Positions 1 to 5,367 are shown, counted from the stretch's first letter. The stretch: DNA of 5,367 nt from an uncultured Actinomycetes bacterium (GCA_903953195.1 CAJBIS010000245.1:1-5367), one strand, 5' to 3'. Notes: generated by a model from the letters alone, not told the origin. Program-made: numbers and translations.

Positions 1-189
1 CTGTGCCGGCGTTGCGGAGCCGTTCAGCACGGCCAGCTCGGACTCGGCGTCGCGACCAGCGGCGATCGCCCGTGCCAGCTGCTGCTCGCCCTGCGGGGTG
101 AGCAGCGGATGGCGACCGATCTCCTCGAGGTACAGCCCGACCGGGTCGTGGGAGGTTCGCTTCTTGGACGCTGTCGCGGTGTTGGTCAC
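1..189 (-). CDS. RNA polymerase sigma-70 family factor, N-terminal fragment (3' end outside window)
   Basis: Sixty-three residues are visible from a GTG start at 189, running off the left edge. After a short basic leader (about residues 1-14, including SKKR) comes DPVGLYLEEIGRHPLLT at residues 15-31, followed by EQQLARAIAAGRDAESEL. This is the classic pattern of sigma-70 region 1.2, which in the family contacts the discriminator and helps form the open complex. The very short segment before region 1.2 argues against a long region 1.1 as in large housekeeping factors and suggests a group 2-type (primary-like, alternative) sigma. Regions 2-4 are not in the window, so promoter specificity cannot be judged. 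The start is uncertain: in-frame GTG codons lie at 189 and 198, and neither has a clear Shine-Dalgarno sequence. Translation may therefore be leaderless. The gene is transcribed divergently from the carotenoid oxygenase gene. Confidence 0.85.
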   Translation of the reverse strand, partial: MTNTATASKKRTSHDPVGLYLEEIGRHPLLTPQGEQQLARAIAAGRDAESELAVLNGSATPAQ

Positions 190-206
190 GATCTGCACAA
201 CACCAT

Positions 207-222
207 CATTTAGCACTAAATG
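207..222. promoter_or_regulatory. 16-bp inverted repeat, candidate operator at the sigma gene start
   Basis: CATTTAGCACTAAATG consists of perfect 7-bp arms (CATTTAG / CTAAATG) around a 2-bp centre. It is AT-rich in an otherwise GC-rich window. It lies 9 to 18 bp upstream of the two candidate GTG starts of the sigma gene. On the minus strand the arm at 212-207 reads TAAATG preceded by TGC, which could serve as an extended -10 element placing the transcript start near 200, next to the GTG at 198. A dimeric regulator bound here could block that promoter. The size and shape resemble operators of MarR-type dimeric repressors, but no regulator gene is in the window, so the binding protein is unknown. 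Confidence 0.5.
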
Positions 223-258
223 CCCGGATCCGGATGTGACCTCCGACGCAGGCCGCCG

Positions 259-286
259 TTGACAGCACTGGTGAACACTGTAAATT
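259..286 (+). promoter_or_regulatory. Sigma-70-type promoter for the carotenoid oxygenase gene
   Basis: A perfect -35 hexamer TTGACA (259-264) is followed after 16 bp by TAAATT (281-286), which matches TATAAT at four of six positions including the key first two bases and the last. The predicted transcript start is near 293, giving a leader of about 70 nt before the ATG at 365. The spacer carries CACTG twice (266-270 and 276-280), exactly 10 bp apart and so on the same helical face, which could be a regulator contact site. The motif match is seen directly; its activity is inferred. Confidence 0.6.
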
Positions 287-314
287 GTCGCCACCACCCG
301 CCGCGACAACCGCA

Positions 315-343
315 GTCGAGACACCAGCCGTCGAGACACCAGC
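315..343 (+). repeat. Tandem duplication, 14-bp unit with 15-bp period, in the oxygenase leader
   Basis: GTCGAGACACCAGC occurs at 315-328 and again, identically, at 330-343, separated by one base. The pair lies in the predicted 5' untranslated leader, between the promoter at 259-286 and the Shine-Dalgarno sequence at 356-359. A replication-slippage duplication is the simplest explanation; a repeated binding site or RNA element is possible but unsupported. Confidence 0.75.
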
Positions 344-355
344 GATCCCACCATC

Positions 356-359
356 GGAG
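356..359 (+). promoter_or_regulatory. Shine-Dalgarno sequence of the carotenoid oxygenase gene
   Basis: GGAG ends 5 bases before the ATG at 365. It supports that start over the next in-frame ATG at 386, which has no comparable purine-rich sequence at proper spacing. Confidence 0.6.
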
Positions 360-364
360 CACCC

Positions 365-2044
365 ATGCCGGTTCCCACGTCCGCGATGACCGCCACGCAC
401 CAGGATCTCGACCTGCGGCTCATCAGCGGCGAGTGGCCCGCCGACATCGAGGGCGAGATGGTGATCAGTGGACCGCAGGTGGCCCACGACCTGCCGTTCG
501 CGCTCTTCGGATTCGGCGTCATGTGCCGCCTCTCGCTGCAGCCCGGCAGTCACGGCGCCGCCGCCGACCGATTCGCCTGGCGCACCAACGTGATCGACAC
601 GCCGTCGCAGCGCCTCCACACCGCCGCGCCCGACGCGTTCATGTCGAGCCCCACCGGGTACATGGGTCCGCTCGGGTTCCCGAACGCCGCCAACACCGCA
701 CCACTGCCGTGGGACGGACGGCTGTTCGCCACGTGGGACGTCGGCCGTCCCGTCGAGATCGACCCGGTGACGTTGCGGTTCCGCGGTGAGGTCGGCGCCC
801 AGGAGTCGTGGGGGCCCGCCACCATGGCGGCCAACAACGTGCTGCCCTTCTACTTCACGACCGCGCATCCGGTCATCGACCCGGAGCGCCAGTGCCTGTG
901 GACGGTCAAGCAGACGTTCCATGCGTCCGGCGGGACGCAACTCCACGTCGTCCACTGGGACGGCCTCGGGACACAGGTGCGGACGTGGCCGATCGCCAAC
1001 GGTGTCGTGTTCGGCTCGTCGCACACCGTGAGCCAGACGCGCGACTTCCTGGTGCTCGCCGACTCGGGCAACTTCAAGACCGACCCCGGCGAGATGGCCG
1101 GCGGTGCGCGCACCGTCACCGTCGACGACGACGCCGCCGTCTACCTCGTCCGCAAGGACGAGCTGCTCGCCTCGCCCGACGGCGCCGCCCACGACGGACT
1201 CCCCTTCCGGGTCGCGCCCACGACCGGCCACTTCTACGGACGCTGGGACGACACCGACGGCGTGCGAGTCATCTTCGAGCACATGGACCGCATGGACCTG
1301 GGGCTCAAGCTCGAACCGGGCGACCTCGACGCGCTCGGCCGAGCCATCGACCCGGCGCTCATCGGCTTCTACAACACGGCGATGGCCCCGAGCACCGTGT
1401 CCGAGGTCCTGTTCGACCTCGACTCCGGCGTCACCAAACAGGAGGCGGCGCTCCGCGACGACTGGACGTGGAACCTGGAGCTGTCGGCGATGGACTGGAG
1501 CGTCGCCGCGCTCGAACAGCCGGTCCGACACCACATCGCCTACCAGGGATTCCGGCCCGGAACCGTGTCGCAACGGGCCGTGCAGCTCTACGGGGACCGG
1601 CTCGGCCGCCTGCCCGACGACGACACCCCCGGCGCGCTCGTCTCGCTGCAGCGCGGTTCGCTCGACGTCCACGCCCGATGGGACTTCACCGACCTCGGCG
1701 ACCACATCACGTCGCCGGCGTTCGCGCCGCGACCCGGCGGTGAGCGCGGCGGCCACGACGGCTGGGTGGTGCTGCCGGTCCTGTCCGACGACGGATTCCG
1801 GGTCGAACTCTTCGACGCCGCCGACGTCGGGCGTGGCCCTGTGGCGGTGCTCGCCAGCCCCCACGGCGAGTGCGTCCCCGCACTGCTGCACTCGGCGTGG
1901 ATGCGCAACGACGAGGCACCGGTCGAGTGCGAGCGTCTGCGCTTCGGTGACGACATCGACGAGTCGATGCTCGCGATGCTGGACCCGGCACTCGCCGACG
2001 TCGTGCGCGGCGTGGTCGACGATCTCGACGACACCCTCGCCTGA
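365..2044 (+). CDS. Carotenoid oxygenase (RPE65/CCD) family protein
   Basis: This 559-residue protein belongs to the non-haem iron(II) dioxygenases that cleave double bonds of carotenoids, apocarotenoids or stilbenes. The early block GEWPADIEGEMVISGPQ (about 22-38) corresponds to the family's opening 'G..P.dl.G...rnGP' segment, although the usual Asn before GP is Ser here. The four iron-ligand histidines can be assigned as H168 (TTAHPVIDPE), H220 (GSSHTVSQTRDFLVL), H289 (TTGHFYGRWDDTDGV) and H509 (PALLHSAW). Spacings of 52, 69 and 220 residues follow the family order, with an enlarged gap before the last His. The protein is somewhat longer than typical bacterial members (about 450-530 residues). 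No signal peptide or membrane helix is seen, so it is probably cytosolic or peripherally membrane-bound. The gene is a single transcription unit with its own promoter, divergent from the sigma gene. Substrate cannot be predicted: no carotenoid biosynthesis gene is nearby, and a lignostilbene-type activity is equally possible. Confidence 0.87.
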   Translation: MPVPTSAMTATHQDLDLRLISGEWPADIEGEMVISGPQVAHDLPFALFGFGVMCRLSLQPGSHGAAADRFAWRTNVIDTPSQRLHTAAPDAFMSSPTGYMGPLGFPNAANTAPLPWDGRLFATWDVGRPVEIDPVTLRFRGEVGAQESWGPATMAANNVLPFYFTTAHPVIDPERQCLWTVKQTFHASGGTQLHVVHWDGLGTQVRTWPIANGVVFGSSHTVSQTRDFLVLADSGNFKTDPGEMAGGARTVTVDDDAAVYLVRKDELLASPDGAAHDGLPFRVAPTTGHFYGRWDDTDGVRVIFEHMDRMDLGLKLEPGDLDALGRAIDPALIGFYNTAMAPSTVSEVLFDLDSGVTKQEAALRDDWTWNLELSAMDWSVAALEQPVRHHIAYQGFRPGTVSQRAVQLYGDRLGRLPDDDTPGALVSLQRGSLDVHARWDFTDLGDHITSPAFAPRPGGERGGHDGWVVLPVLSDDGFRVELFDAADVGRGPVAVLASPHGECVPALLHSAWMRNDEAPVECERLRFGDDIDESMLAMLDPALADVVRGVVDDLDDTLA

Positions 2045-2083
2045 CCGGGGGCGGACCCGTCGACCGACGAGGTCGCTCGACGT

Positions 2084-2099
2084 CGGAACTCAGGTTCCG
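2084..2099. promoter_or_regulatory. Perfect hairpin/palindrome with a LexA-like GAAC-N4-GTTC core
   Basis: CGGAACTCAGGTTCCG has 6-bp perfect arms and a 4-base centre. The core GAAC-N4-GTTC at 2086-2097 has the spacing of the Gram-positive/actinobacterial SOS box (CGAAC-N4-GTTCG), but the flanking base is G instead of C in each half. It sits 5 bp upstream of the candidate -10 element of the following gene, where a repressor would block transcription. It could instead be a small terminator hairpin for the oxygenase gene, but no T-run follows. Confidence 0.35.
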
Positions 2100-2104
2100 G
2101 CGTC

Positions 2105-2110
2105 CATACT
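2105..2110 (+). promoter_or_regulatory. Candidate -10 element for a leaderless PGPGW transcript
   Basis: CATACT matches TATAAT at four of six positions. With the last base at -7, transcription would begin at 2117, the G of the GTG start codon, giving a leaderless mRNA of the kind common in actinobacteria. No good -35 hexamer is seen 16-18 bp upstream, and no Shine-Dalgarno sequence precedes the GTG, which fits the leaderless reading. Confidence 0.35.
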
Positions 2111-2116
2111 GGTCAC

Positions 2117-2548
2117 GTGCACGAGGACGACGAATCGCAGGGTCAGGAGCTGCGCGACCGGGTCGTCGCCGCAGCCCTCGAGGCCGAACGGCGAACCGGA
2201 CGGGCCGAGGAGACCGAGGCCGAACTGCGCCGAGGTGTCACCATCCGGATCGCCCGGATGGTGGGCGGGTTCGTGCTCATCGGCATCGGCATCGCGCTGC
2301 TCCCGCTTCCCGGACCGGGCTGGGTGACCATCGTGATCGGACTCAGTCTGTTGCCGTTCGCCTGGGCGGAACGCACGATCTCGCTGATCCGATCCAAGGT
2401 GCCGGGCATCCCCGATGAAGGGCGCATCCCGCTACGGACGTGGATCATCATGGGGGTGATGACGATCTCGTTCGTGGCCATCTCGGTGCTGTTCGGCGAG
2501 GTGATCGGCAGGTGGATCGGCGACCTCTGGACGTCGATCCGCACATGA
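2117..2548 (+). CDS. PGPGW-family small transmembrane protein
   Basis: This is a 143-residue integral membrane protein of the family named for its PGPGW motif (TIGR02611-like in actinobacteria); its function is unknown. Residues 1-40 are highly charged and probably cytosolic, with an Arg/Glu-rich helical stretch (about 11-39). A first hydrophobic segment (about 48-64) runs into LPLPGPGW (62-69), followed by a second hydrophobic segment (about 70-83), a basic loop, and a third membrane helix at about 108-130. The Pro-Gly-rich turn between two hydrophobic stretches is the family's signature. The GTG start at 2117 is chosen because it is the first in-frame start after the preceding stop and lies just downstream of a possible -10 element. 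An internal methionine (residue 48) would delete part of the first helix. The stop overlaps the start of the epoxide hydrolase gene by ATGA, so the two genes are probably expressed together. Confidence 0.83.
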   Translation: MHEDDESQGQELRDRVVAAALEAERRTGRAEETEAELRRGVTIRIARMVGGFVLIGIGIALLPLPGPGWVTIVIGLSLLPFAWAERTISLIRSKVPGIPDEGRIPLRTWIIMGVMTISFVAISVLFGEVIGRWIGDLWTSIRT

Positions 2549-3549
2549 GCGGCCGACCACCGCCACCGGGCGCCGCGCCGACCGAGGCGTTTCCGCCGGC
2601 GGTCCACCACACCATCGGTGATGTGCAACTCGCCGTGCACGAACTCGGCGACGGTGGCGACCGGCCGGCGGTCGTGTTCTGTCACGGGTTCCCCGAGTTG
2701 GCCTACTCGTGGCGGTTCCAGCTGCCGGCCGTCGCGGATGCCGGCTTCCGGGCCATCGCGCTCGACCAGCGGGGCTACGGCGCCTCGAGCGCGCCGTCGG
2801 ACGTCGGCGCCTACGACCTGGCCCATCTGACCGGCGACCTGGTGGGGCTGCTCGACGCGCTCGAGATCGAGCGGGCCGTCTTCGTCGGCCACGACTGGGG
2901 CGGCTACGTGACGTGGGCCATGCCGGTGCTGCACCCCGACCGGTGTGCCGGCGCGGTCGGCGTGTGCACCCCGTACTCGTCGTTCGCCACGACCGAGCTG
3001 TTCCGCTCGATCGTCGAACACGACGACGACCTGTACCTGCTGTGGTTCCAGGAACCCGGCGTGGCCGAGGCGGTCCTCGACCCACAGGTACGGCTGCTGT
3101 TCACGAAGATCCTGCGCGGCGGCGTCGACCCGCAGATCATCGACGCCGAACGGCGGGCCAGCGGCACTGCCGGCGACTTCAATCCGTTCCGGGACGTTCC
3201 GGGGATCCCCGAGTTCGGCGAACCGATCGTGACCCGGGCCGAGCTCGACCACTACGTCGAGGTGTTCGAGCGCACCGGGTTCGCCGGCGGCATCAACTGG
3301 TACCGCAACATCGACGTCAACGCGGCGCAGTTCCCGCACATCGGCACGGCAACACTCACGCTGCCGACGCTCATGCTGTCAGCGGCGTGGGACCCGGTGC
3401 TCCGACCCGAGATGGCCGCCGGGATGCCCGACGTGTGCACCGACCTCGAGATGCGAGTGATCCCCCGCTCGGGTCACTGGCTCCAGCAGGAGGAGCCCGA
3501 GGCGGTCAACGATCTGCTGGTCGACTGGCTGATCCGCCGGTTCGGCTGA
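2545..3549 (+). CDS. Epoxide hydrolase, alpha/beta-hydrolase fold (EphA/soluble-type)
   Basis: This 334-residue enzyme is predicted to open epoxides to vicinal diols through a covalent ester intermediate. The catalytic set is complete: oxyanion motif HGFPE (47-51), LDQRGYGAS (73-81), nucleophile D117 in GHDWGG, acid D283 in SAAWDPVL, and general base H311 in SGHWLQQEEP. The two lid tyrosines that polarise the epoxide oxygen are Y164 (DDLYLLWFQEPGVAEAV) and Y253 (NWYRN). Both contexts closely match the mammalian soluble and mycobacterial EphA-type enzymes, which separates this protein from dehalogenases and other alpha/beta-hydrolases. There is no signal peptide; it is probably cytosolic. The ATG at 2545 is preferred although the frame stays open further upstream: it forms an ATGA overlap with the preceding stop, and the extra upstream codons would only overlap the PGPGW gene. 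Length is normal for the family. Likely substrates are lipid or xenobiotic epoxides, which the sequence does not resolve. Its 3' end overlaps the converging glycosyltransferase gene. Confidence 0.92.
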   Translation: MSGRPPPPGAAPTEAFPPAVHHTIGDVQLAVHELGDGGDRPAVVFCHGFPELAYSWRFQLPAVADAGFRAIALDQRGYGASSAPSDVGAYDLAHLTGDLVGLLDALEIERAVFVGHDWGGYVTWAMPVLHPDRCAGAVGVCTPYSSFATTELFRSIVEHDDDLYLLWFQEPGVAEAVLDPQVRLLFTKILRGGVDPQIIDAERRASGTAGDFNPFRDVPGIPEFGEPIVTRAELDHYVEVFERTGFAGGINWYRNIDVNAAQFPHIGTATLTLPTLMLSAAWDPVLRPEMAAGMPDVCTDLEMRVIPRSGHWLQQEEPEAVNDLLVDWLIRRFG

Positions 3550-4672
3550 CCGCCGCCAGCAGCTCCCGCAGCTCGTCGGTGCGGGTCGACCACGTGAACT
3601 CCGCGACGATCCGGGCCGCGGCCGCTCGACCCATGCGATCGCGGCGATCCGCGTCCTGCAACAGCGCGGCGATCGCGTCGAGCACGGCTGCGTCGTCGTG
3701 CGGGTCGACGAGCACGCCGGTCTCGGGACCGCCGACGGCATCGGGCACCCCGCCGGTGCGCCCGGCGACGACCGGGACACCCACGGCGGCCGCCTGGATC
3801 ACGACGATGCCGAACGCCTCGACCTCGAGACCGCGGCGACGCTCGCGGGTCGGGAACGCGAACACGTCGCCGGCGGCGTCGTACGCCGGCAACTCGTCGT
3901 CGGCGACCTGACCGGCGAACACGACGTGGTCGCCCACACCACCGGCGCGTGCCGAGGCCTCGAGTTCGGCTCGGTGCGGGCCGTCGCCGACGATCAGCAA
4001 CGCGGCATCGCCCACCCGCTCCCGCAGTGCCGGCAGCAGCCGCACGAGCGTGTCCTGCCCCTTGCGCTCGACGAGCCGCGACACGCTCACCACCACCGGT
4101 CGACCCGTCAGTCCGTGCCGCTCGCGGATCGCCGCGCCGCTCACACCGGCGTGGAACTCGTCGGGGTCCACGGCCGGGGCCAGCCGGCGGTACTCGGGAC
4201 CGTCGCCGAACGCACCCCGCAACTCGTCGTCGCACCACTGCGAGACGAACGTGAGTGCCGCGGCACGCGAACCGATGCGCCGCAGGAACCGACGACCGAG
4301 CCACGTGCGCGCCGCGGTGACCTCGAGCCCGTGGGTGAAGCCCACGTAGGGCACACCGGTCCGGCGCCGCAGATGTGGGCCCATGAGTCCGAGCGGGAAC
4401 GCAGCACCGAAGATCACGACCTCGGCATCGCACTCGCGGACCAGACGCTCGGCGTGACGGCGGACCGCGGGCGTGGGCAGCAGCGTCTCGGTGTCGCGGC
4501 GCACGACCCGGTAGGGAGCGTCGGCGTCGAACTCAGCCGCACCGGGCGAGGTCGACCCCAGCATGGTGACCTCGTCGCCGGCCGCCACGAGCCCGCGGGC
4601 GAGCTGGTCGACGTAGTACTGGATGCCGCCGACCCGGGGCGGCAGGTCGTTCGTGACGATCAGGACCCGCAC
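3506..4672 (-). CDS. pimB: GT4 family glycosyltransferase, PimB'-like (GDP-mannose-dependent phosphatidylinositol monomannoside mannosyltransferase)
   Basis: This is a 388-residue GT-B fold retaining glycosyltransferase. From recalled family sequence it resembles mycobacterial PimB' along its length: the start VLIVTNDLPPRVGGIQYY (3-20) with the Gly-Gly loop, FGAAFPLGLMGPHL (88-101), THGLEV (113-118) with the conserved active-site His H114, the donor-phosphate site SRLVERKGQDTLV (198-210; R199, K204), IVGDGP (227-232), and TRERRRGLEVEAFGIV (275-290). PimB' adds the second mannose to phosphatidylinositol at the inner face of the membrane. One oddity is that the EX7E signature reads E285...Q293, so the second Glu is Gln (codon CAG at 3796-3794). 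The GTG start at 4672 is chosen because GAGG lies 5 bases upstream and family homology begins at once; the open frame extends to 4873 but overlaps the upstream hydrolase gene. A related GT4 specificity is possible, and the symbol is by similarity only. Confidence 0.82.
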   Translation of the reverse strand: MRVLIVTNDLPPRVGGIQYYVDQLARGLVAAGDEVTMLGSTSPGAAEFDADAPYRVVRRDTETLLPTPAVRRHAERLVRECDAEVVIFGAAFPLGLMGPHLRRRTGVPYVGFTHGLEVTAARTWLGRRFLRRIGSRAAALTFVSQWCDDELRGAFGDGPEYRRLAPAVDPDEFHAGVSGAAIRERHGLTGRPVVVSVSRLVERKGQDTLVRLLPALRERVGDAALLIVGDGPHRAELEASARAGGVGDHVVFAGQVADDELPAYDAAGDVFAFPTRERRRGLEVEAFGIVVIQAAAVGVPVVAGRTGGVPDAVGGPETGVLVDPHDDAAVLDAIAALLQDADRRDRMGRAAAARIVAEFTWSTRTDELRELLAAVSRTGGSASRPADR

Positions 4673-4677
4673 GTCTG

Positions 4678-4681
4678 CCTC
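4678..4681 (-). promoter_or_regulatory. Shine-Dalgarno sequence of the glycosyltransferase gene
   Basis: On the minus strand GAGG (within GGTGAGG) lies 5 bases before the GTG at 4672. It supports this start over any upstream in-frame codon. No promoter is evident in the 67-bp gap to the upstream hydrolase gene (4673-4739), which suggests read-through transcription. Confidence 0.6.
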
Positions 4682-4739
4682 ACCGGTCGCGACGGGACGC
4701 CGAGCGCGACCACGGCGAGCGAACCATCGACCGTGCCGC

Positions 4740-5367
4740 TCAGCGCACGGTGTCGCGCAGGAACGCGATCGTCGACGCCCACGCGGCCTGCGCCTCGACC
4801 GGCGAGTACACCTCGGGCCGGGCGTCGTTGAAGAACGCGTGGTCCACACCCTCGTGGATCTCCAACACGACATCCTTGCCGTGCTCCTCGACGAGTTCCT
4901 GTTCGAGGGCGCGCACCATGGCCGGGCCGAAGAACCCGTCCTGGTCCGCGTAGTGACCGCGCACCGGAGCCCGCAGCCGGCGGTAGTCGGGTGCCGCGTT
5001 CTCCCACGGGATCACGCCGTAGAACGGCACGCACGCCACCACGTCCTCCGGCTCGTTGCAGGCGACGACGAGCGCCAGTCCGCCTCCCATGCAGAAGCCG
5101 ACCACGCCGACGCCCGCCGAGGTCACGGCGTCGCTCGACCTCAGGTATCCGATCCCGCCGCGCAGCTCCTTCGCGGCCTGCTCGACGTTCAACGCCATCA
5201 TGAACTTGCCGGCCTCGTCGGGCTCGGTCGTCGTGCGGCCACCGAACAGGTCCGGCGCCAGCGCCGTGAACCCCTCCTCGGCGAACCGGTCGCACACATC
5301 CATGATGTGCGGCACCAGCCCCCACCACTCCTGGATCACGAGGACACCGGGTCCGGAACCGCTCGCC
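4740..5367 (-). CDS. Dienelactone hydrolase family protein (5' end outside window)
   Basis: A total of 208 residues are visible. The frame stays open to the window edge (ASGSGPGVLVIQEWWG), so the GTG at 5339 encodes an internal Val in the first beta-strand and is not the start. The protein is an alpha/beta-hydrolase; the family type member opens dienelactone to maleylacetate in chloroaromatic breakdown, but many relatives have other or unknown ester substrates. Features seen, numbered from the codon at 5339, are QEWWG (3-7) with the Glu that in the family contacts the nucleophile, nucleophile Cys83 in GFCMGG (81-86, codon 5093-5091), acid Asp134 in HYADQDGFFGP, and base His167 in EGVDHAFFND. 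The full Cys-Asp-His triad is present and the C-terminus looks complete. It lies upstream of the glycosyltransferase on the same strand and is probably the first visible gene of that unit. With no aromatic-catabolism genes visible, a specific pathway is not supported. Confidence 0.9.
   Translation of the reverse strand, partial: ASGSGPGVLVIQEWWGLVPHIMDVCDRFAEEGFTALAPDLFGGRTTTEPDEAGKFMMALNVEQAAKELRGGIGYLRSSDAVTSAGVGVVGFCMGGGLALVVACNEPEDVVACVPFYGVIPWENAAPDYRRLRAPVRGHYADQDGFFGPAMVRALEQELVEEHGKDVVLEIHEGVDHAFFNDARPEVYSPVEAQAAWASTIAFLRDTVR

Noticed and set aside
210..217. TTAGCACT resembling half of a CIRCE element (TTAGCACTC-N9-GAGTGCTAA)
   Set aside because: The required second half, GAGTGCTAA, is absent 9 bp downstream and no chaperone gene is adjacent; the site is better described as a self-contained 16-bp palindrome.
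206..1891. A 561-codon open frame on the minus strand opposite the carotenoid oxygenase
   Set aside because: It is antisense to a gene with all four metal-ligand histidines. Its translation is Arg/Gly/Val/Asp-rich with no recognisable domain, and long antisense frames are expected in GC-rich genes because stop codons are rare.
2143..3339. A 398-codon minus-strand open frame covering the PGPGW and epoxide hydrolase genes
   Set aside because: Both plus-strand genes carry clear family motifs; the antisense product has low complexity and no motif.
3530..3565. Possible terminator hairpin between the convergent genes
   Set aside because: Only a 4-bp perfect stem (CGGT/ACCG) can be formed and there is no T-run on either strand.
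3698..4831. A 377-codon plus-strand open frame opposite the glycosyltransferase
   Set aside because: It is a shadow of the GT4 gene, whose motifs run continuously on the minus strand; no start signal or domain is seen.
4673..4872. Upstream extension of the glycosyltransferase frame to 4873
   Set aside because: The extra residues are Arg-rich, overlap the dienelactone hydrolase coding region and lack homology; GT4 similarity and a Shine-Dalgarno sequence both fix the start at 4672.
5337..5339. GTG at 5339 as the start of the dienelactone hydrolase
   Set aside because: The frame continues upstream as ASGSGPGVL, which fits the first beta-strand of the family; starting here would remove part of that strand.
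1..5367. A single pathway or novel system joining oxygenase, epoxide hydrolase, glycosyltransferase and dienelactone hydrolase
   Set aside because: The genes are on both strands in at least three transcription units, each is a common family, and no shared cofactor partner, transporter or regulator links them.

Overview
This is a GC-rich, gene-dense bacterial chromosomal window. It most likely comes from a high-GC actinomycete-type organism. The reasons are strong G/C preference at third codon positions, GTG starts, a sigma-70 family gene, a PimB'-like mannosyltransferase and a PGPGW small membrane protein. The gene mix would fit Acidimicrobiia-like actinobacteria, but that placement is inference. 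No RNA gene, CRISPR array, transposon or phage gene is visible.

Layout. At the left edge (1-189, minus) is the N-terminal part of a primary-like sigma-70 factor, cut by the window. A 175-bp divergent intergenic region follows (190-364). It holds a 16-bp inverted repeat beside the sigma gene start, a good sigma-70-type promoter reading rightward, and a 15-bp-period tandem duplication in the leader. The promoter serves a 559-residue carotenoid oxygenase (RPE65/CCD) family protein (365-2044, plus) in which all four iron-ligand histidines can be assigned. A 72-bp gap contains a perfect 6-bp-arm hairpin with a GAAC-N4-GTTC core and a possible -10 element that would make the next transcript leaderless. 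Next come a 143-residue PGPGW-family membrane protein (2117-2548, plus) and an epoxide hydrolase (2545-3549, plus). These two overlap by the ATGA at 2545-2548, so they are probably translationally coupled.

The right half is on the minus strand. A dienelactone hydrolase family gene (4740 to beyond 5367, its 5' end outside the window) lies 67 bp upstream of a PimB'-like GT4 glycosyltransferase (3506-4672). The two are probably co-transcribed from a promoter outside the window. The glycosyltransferase and epoxide hydrolase genes converge and their coding 3' ends overlap by 44 bp.

Working together: the oxygenase, epoxide hydrolase and dienelactone hydrolase all act on hydrophobic or oxidised small molecules, and the glycosyltransferase and PGPGW protein are envelope-related. 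They are split across at least three transcription units, so I do not claim a single pathway. I see no convincing novel multi-gene system. The points most worth checking are a substituted EX7E motif in the glycosyltransferase, the divergent sigma/oxygenase control region, and the GAAC-N4-GTTC palindrome.
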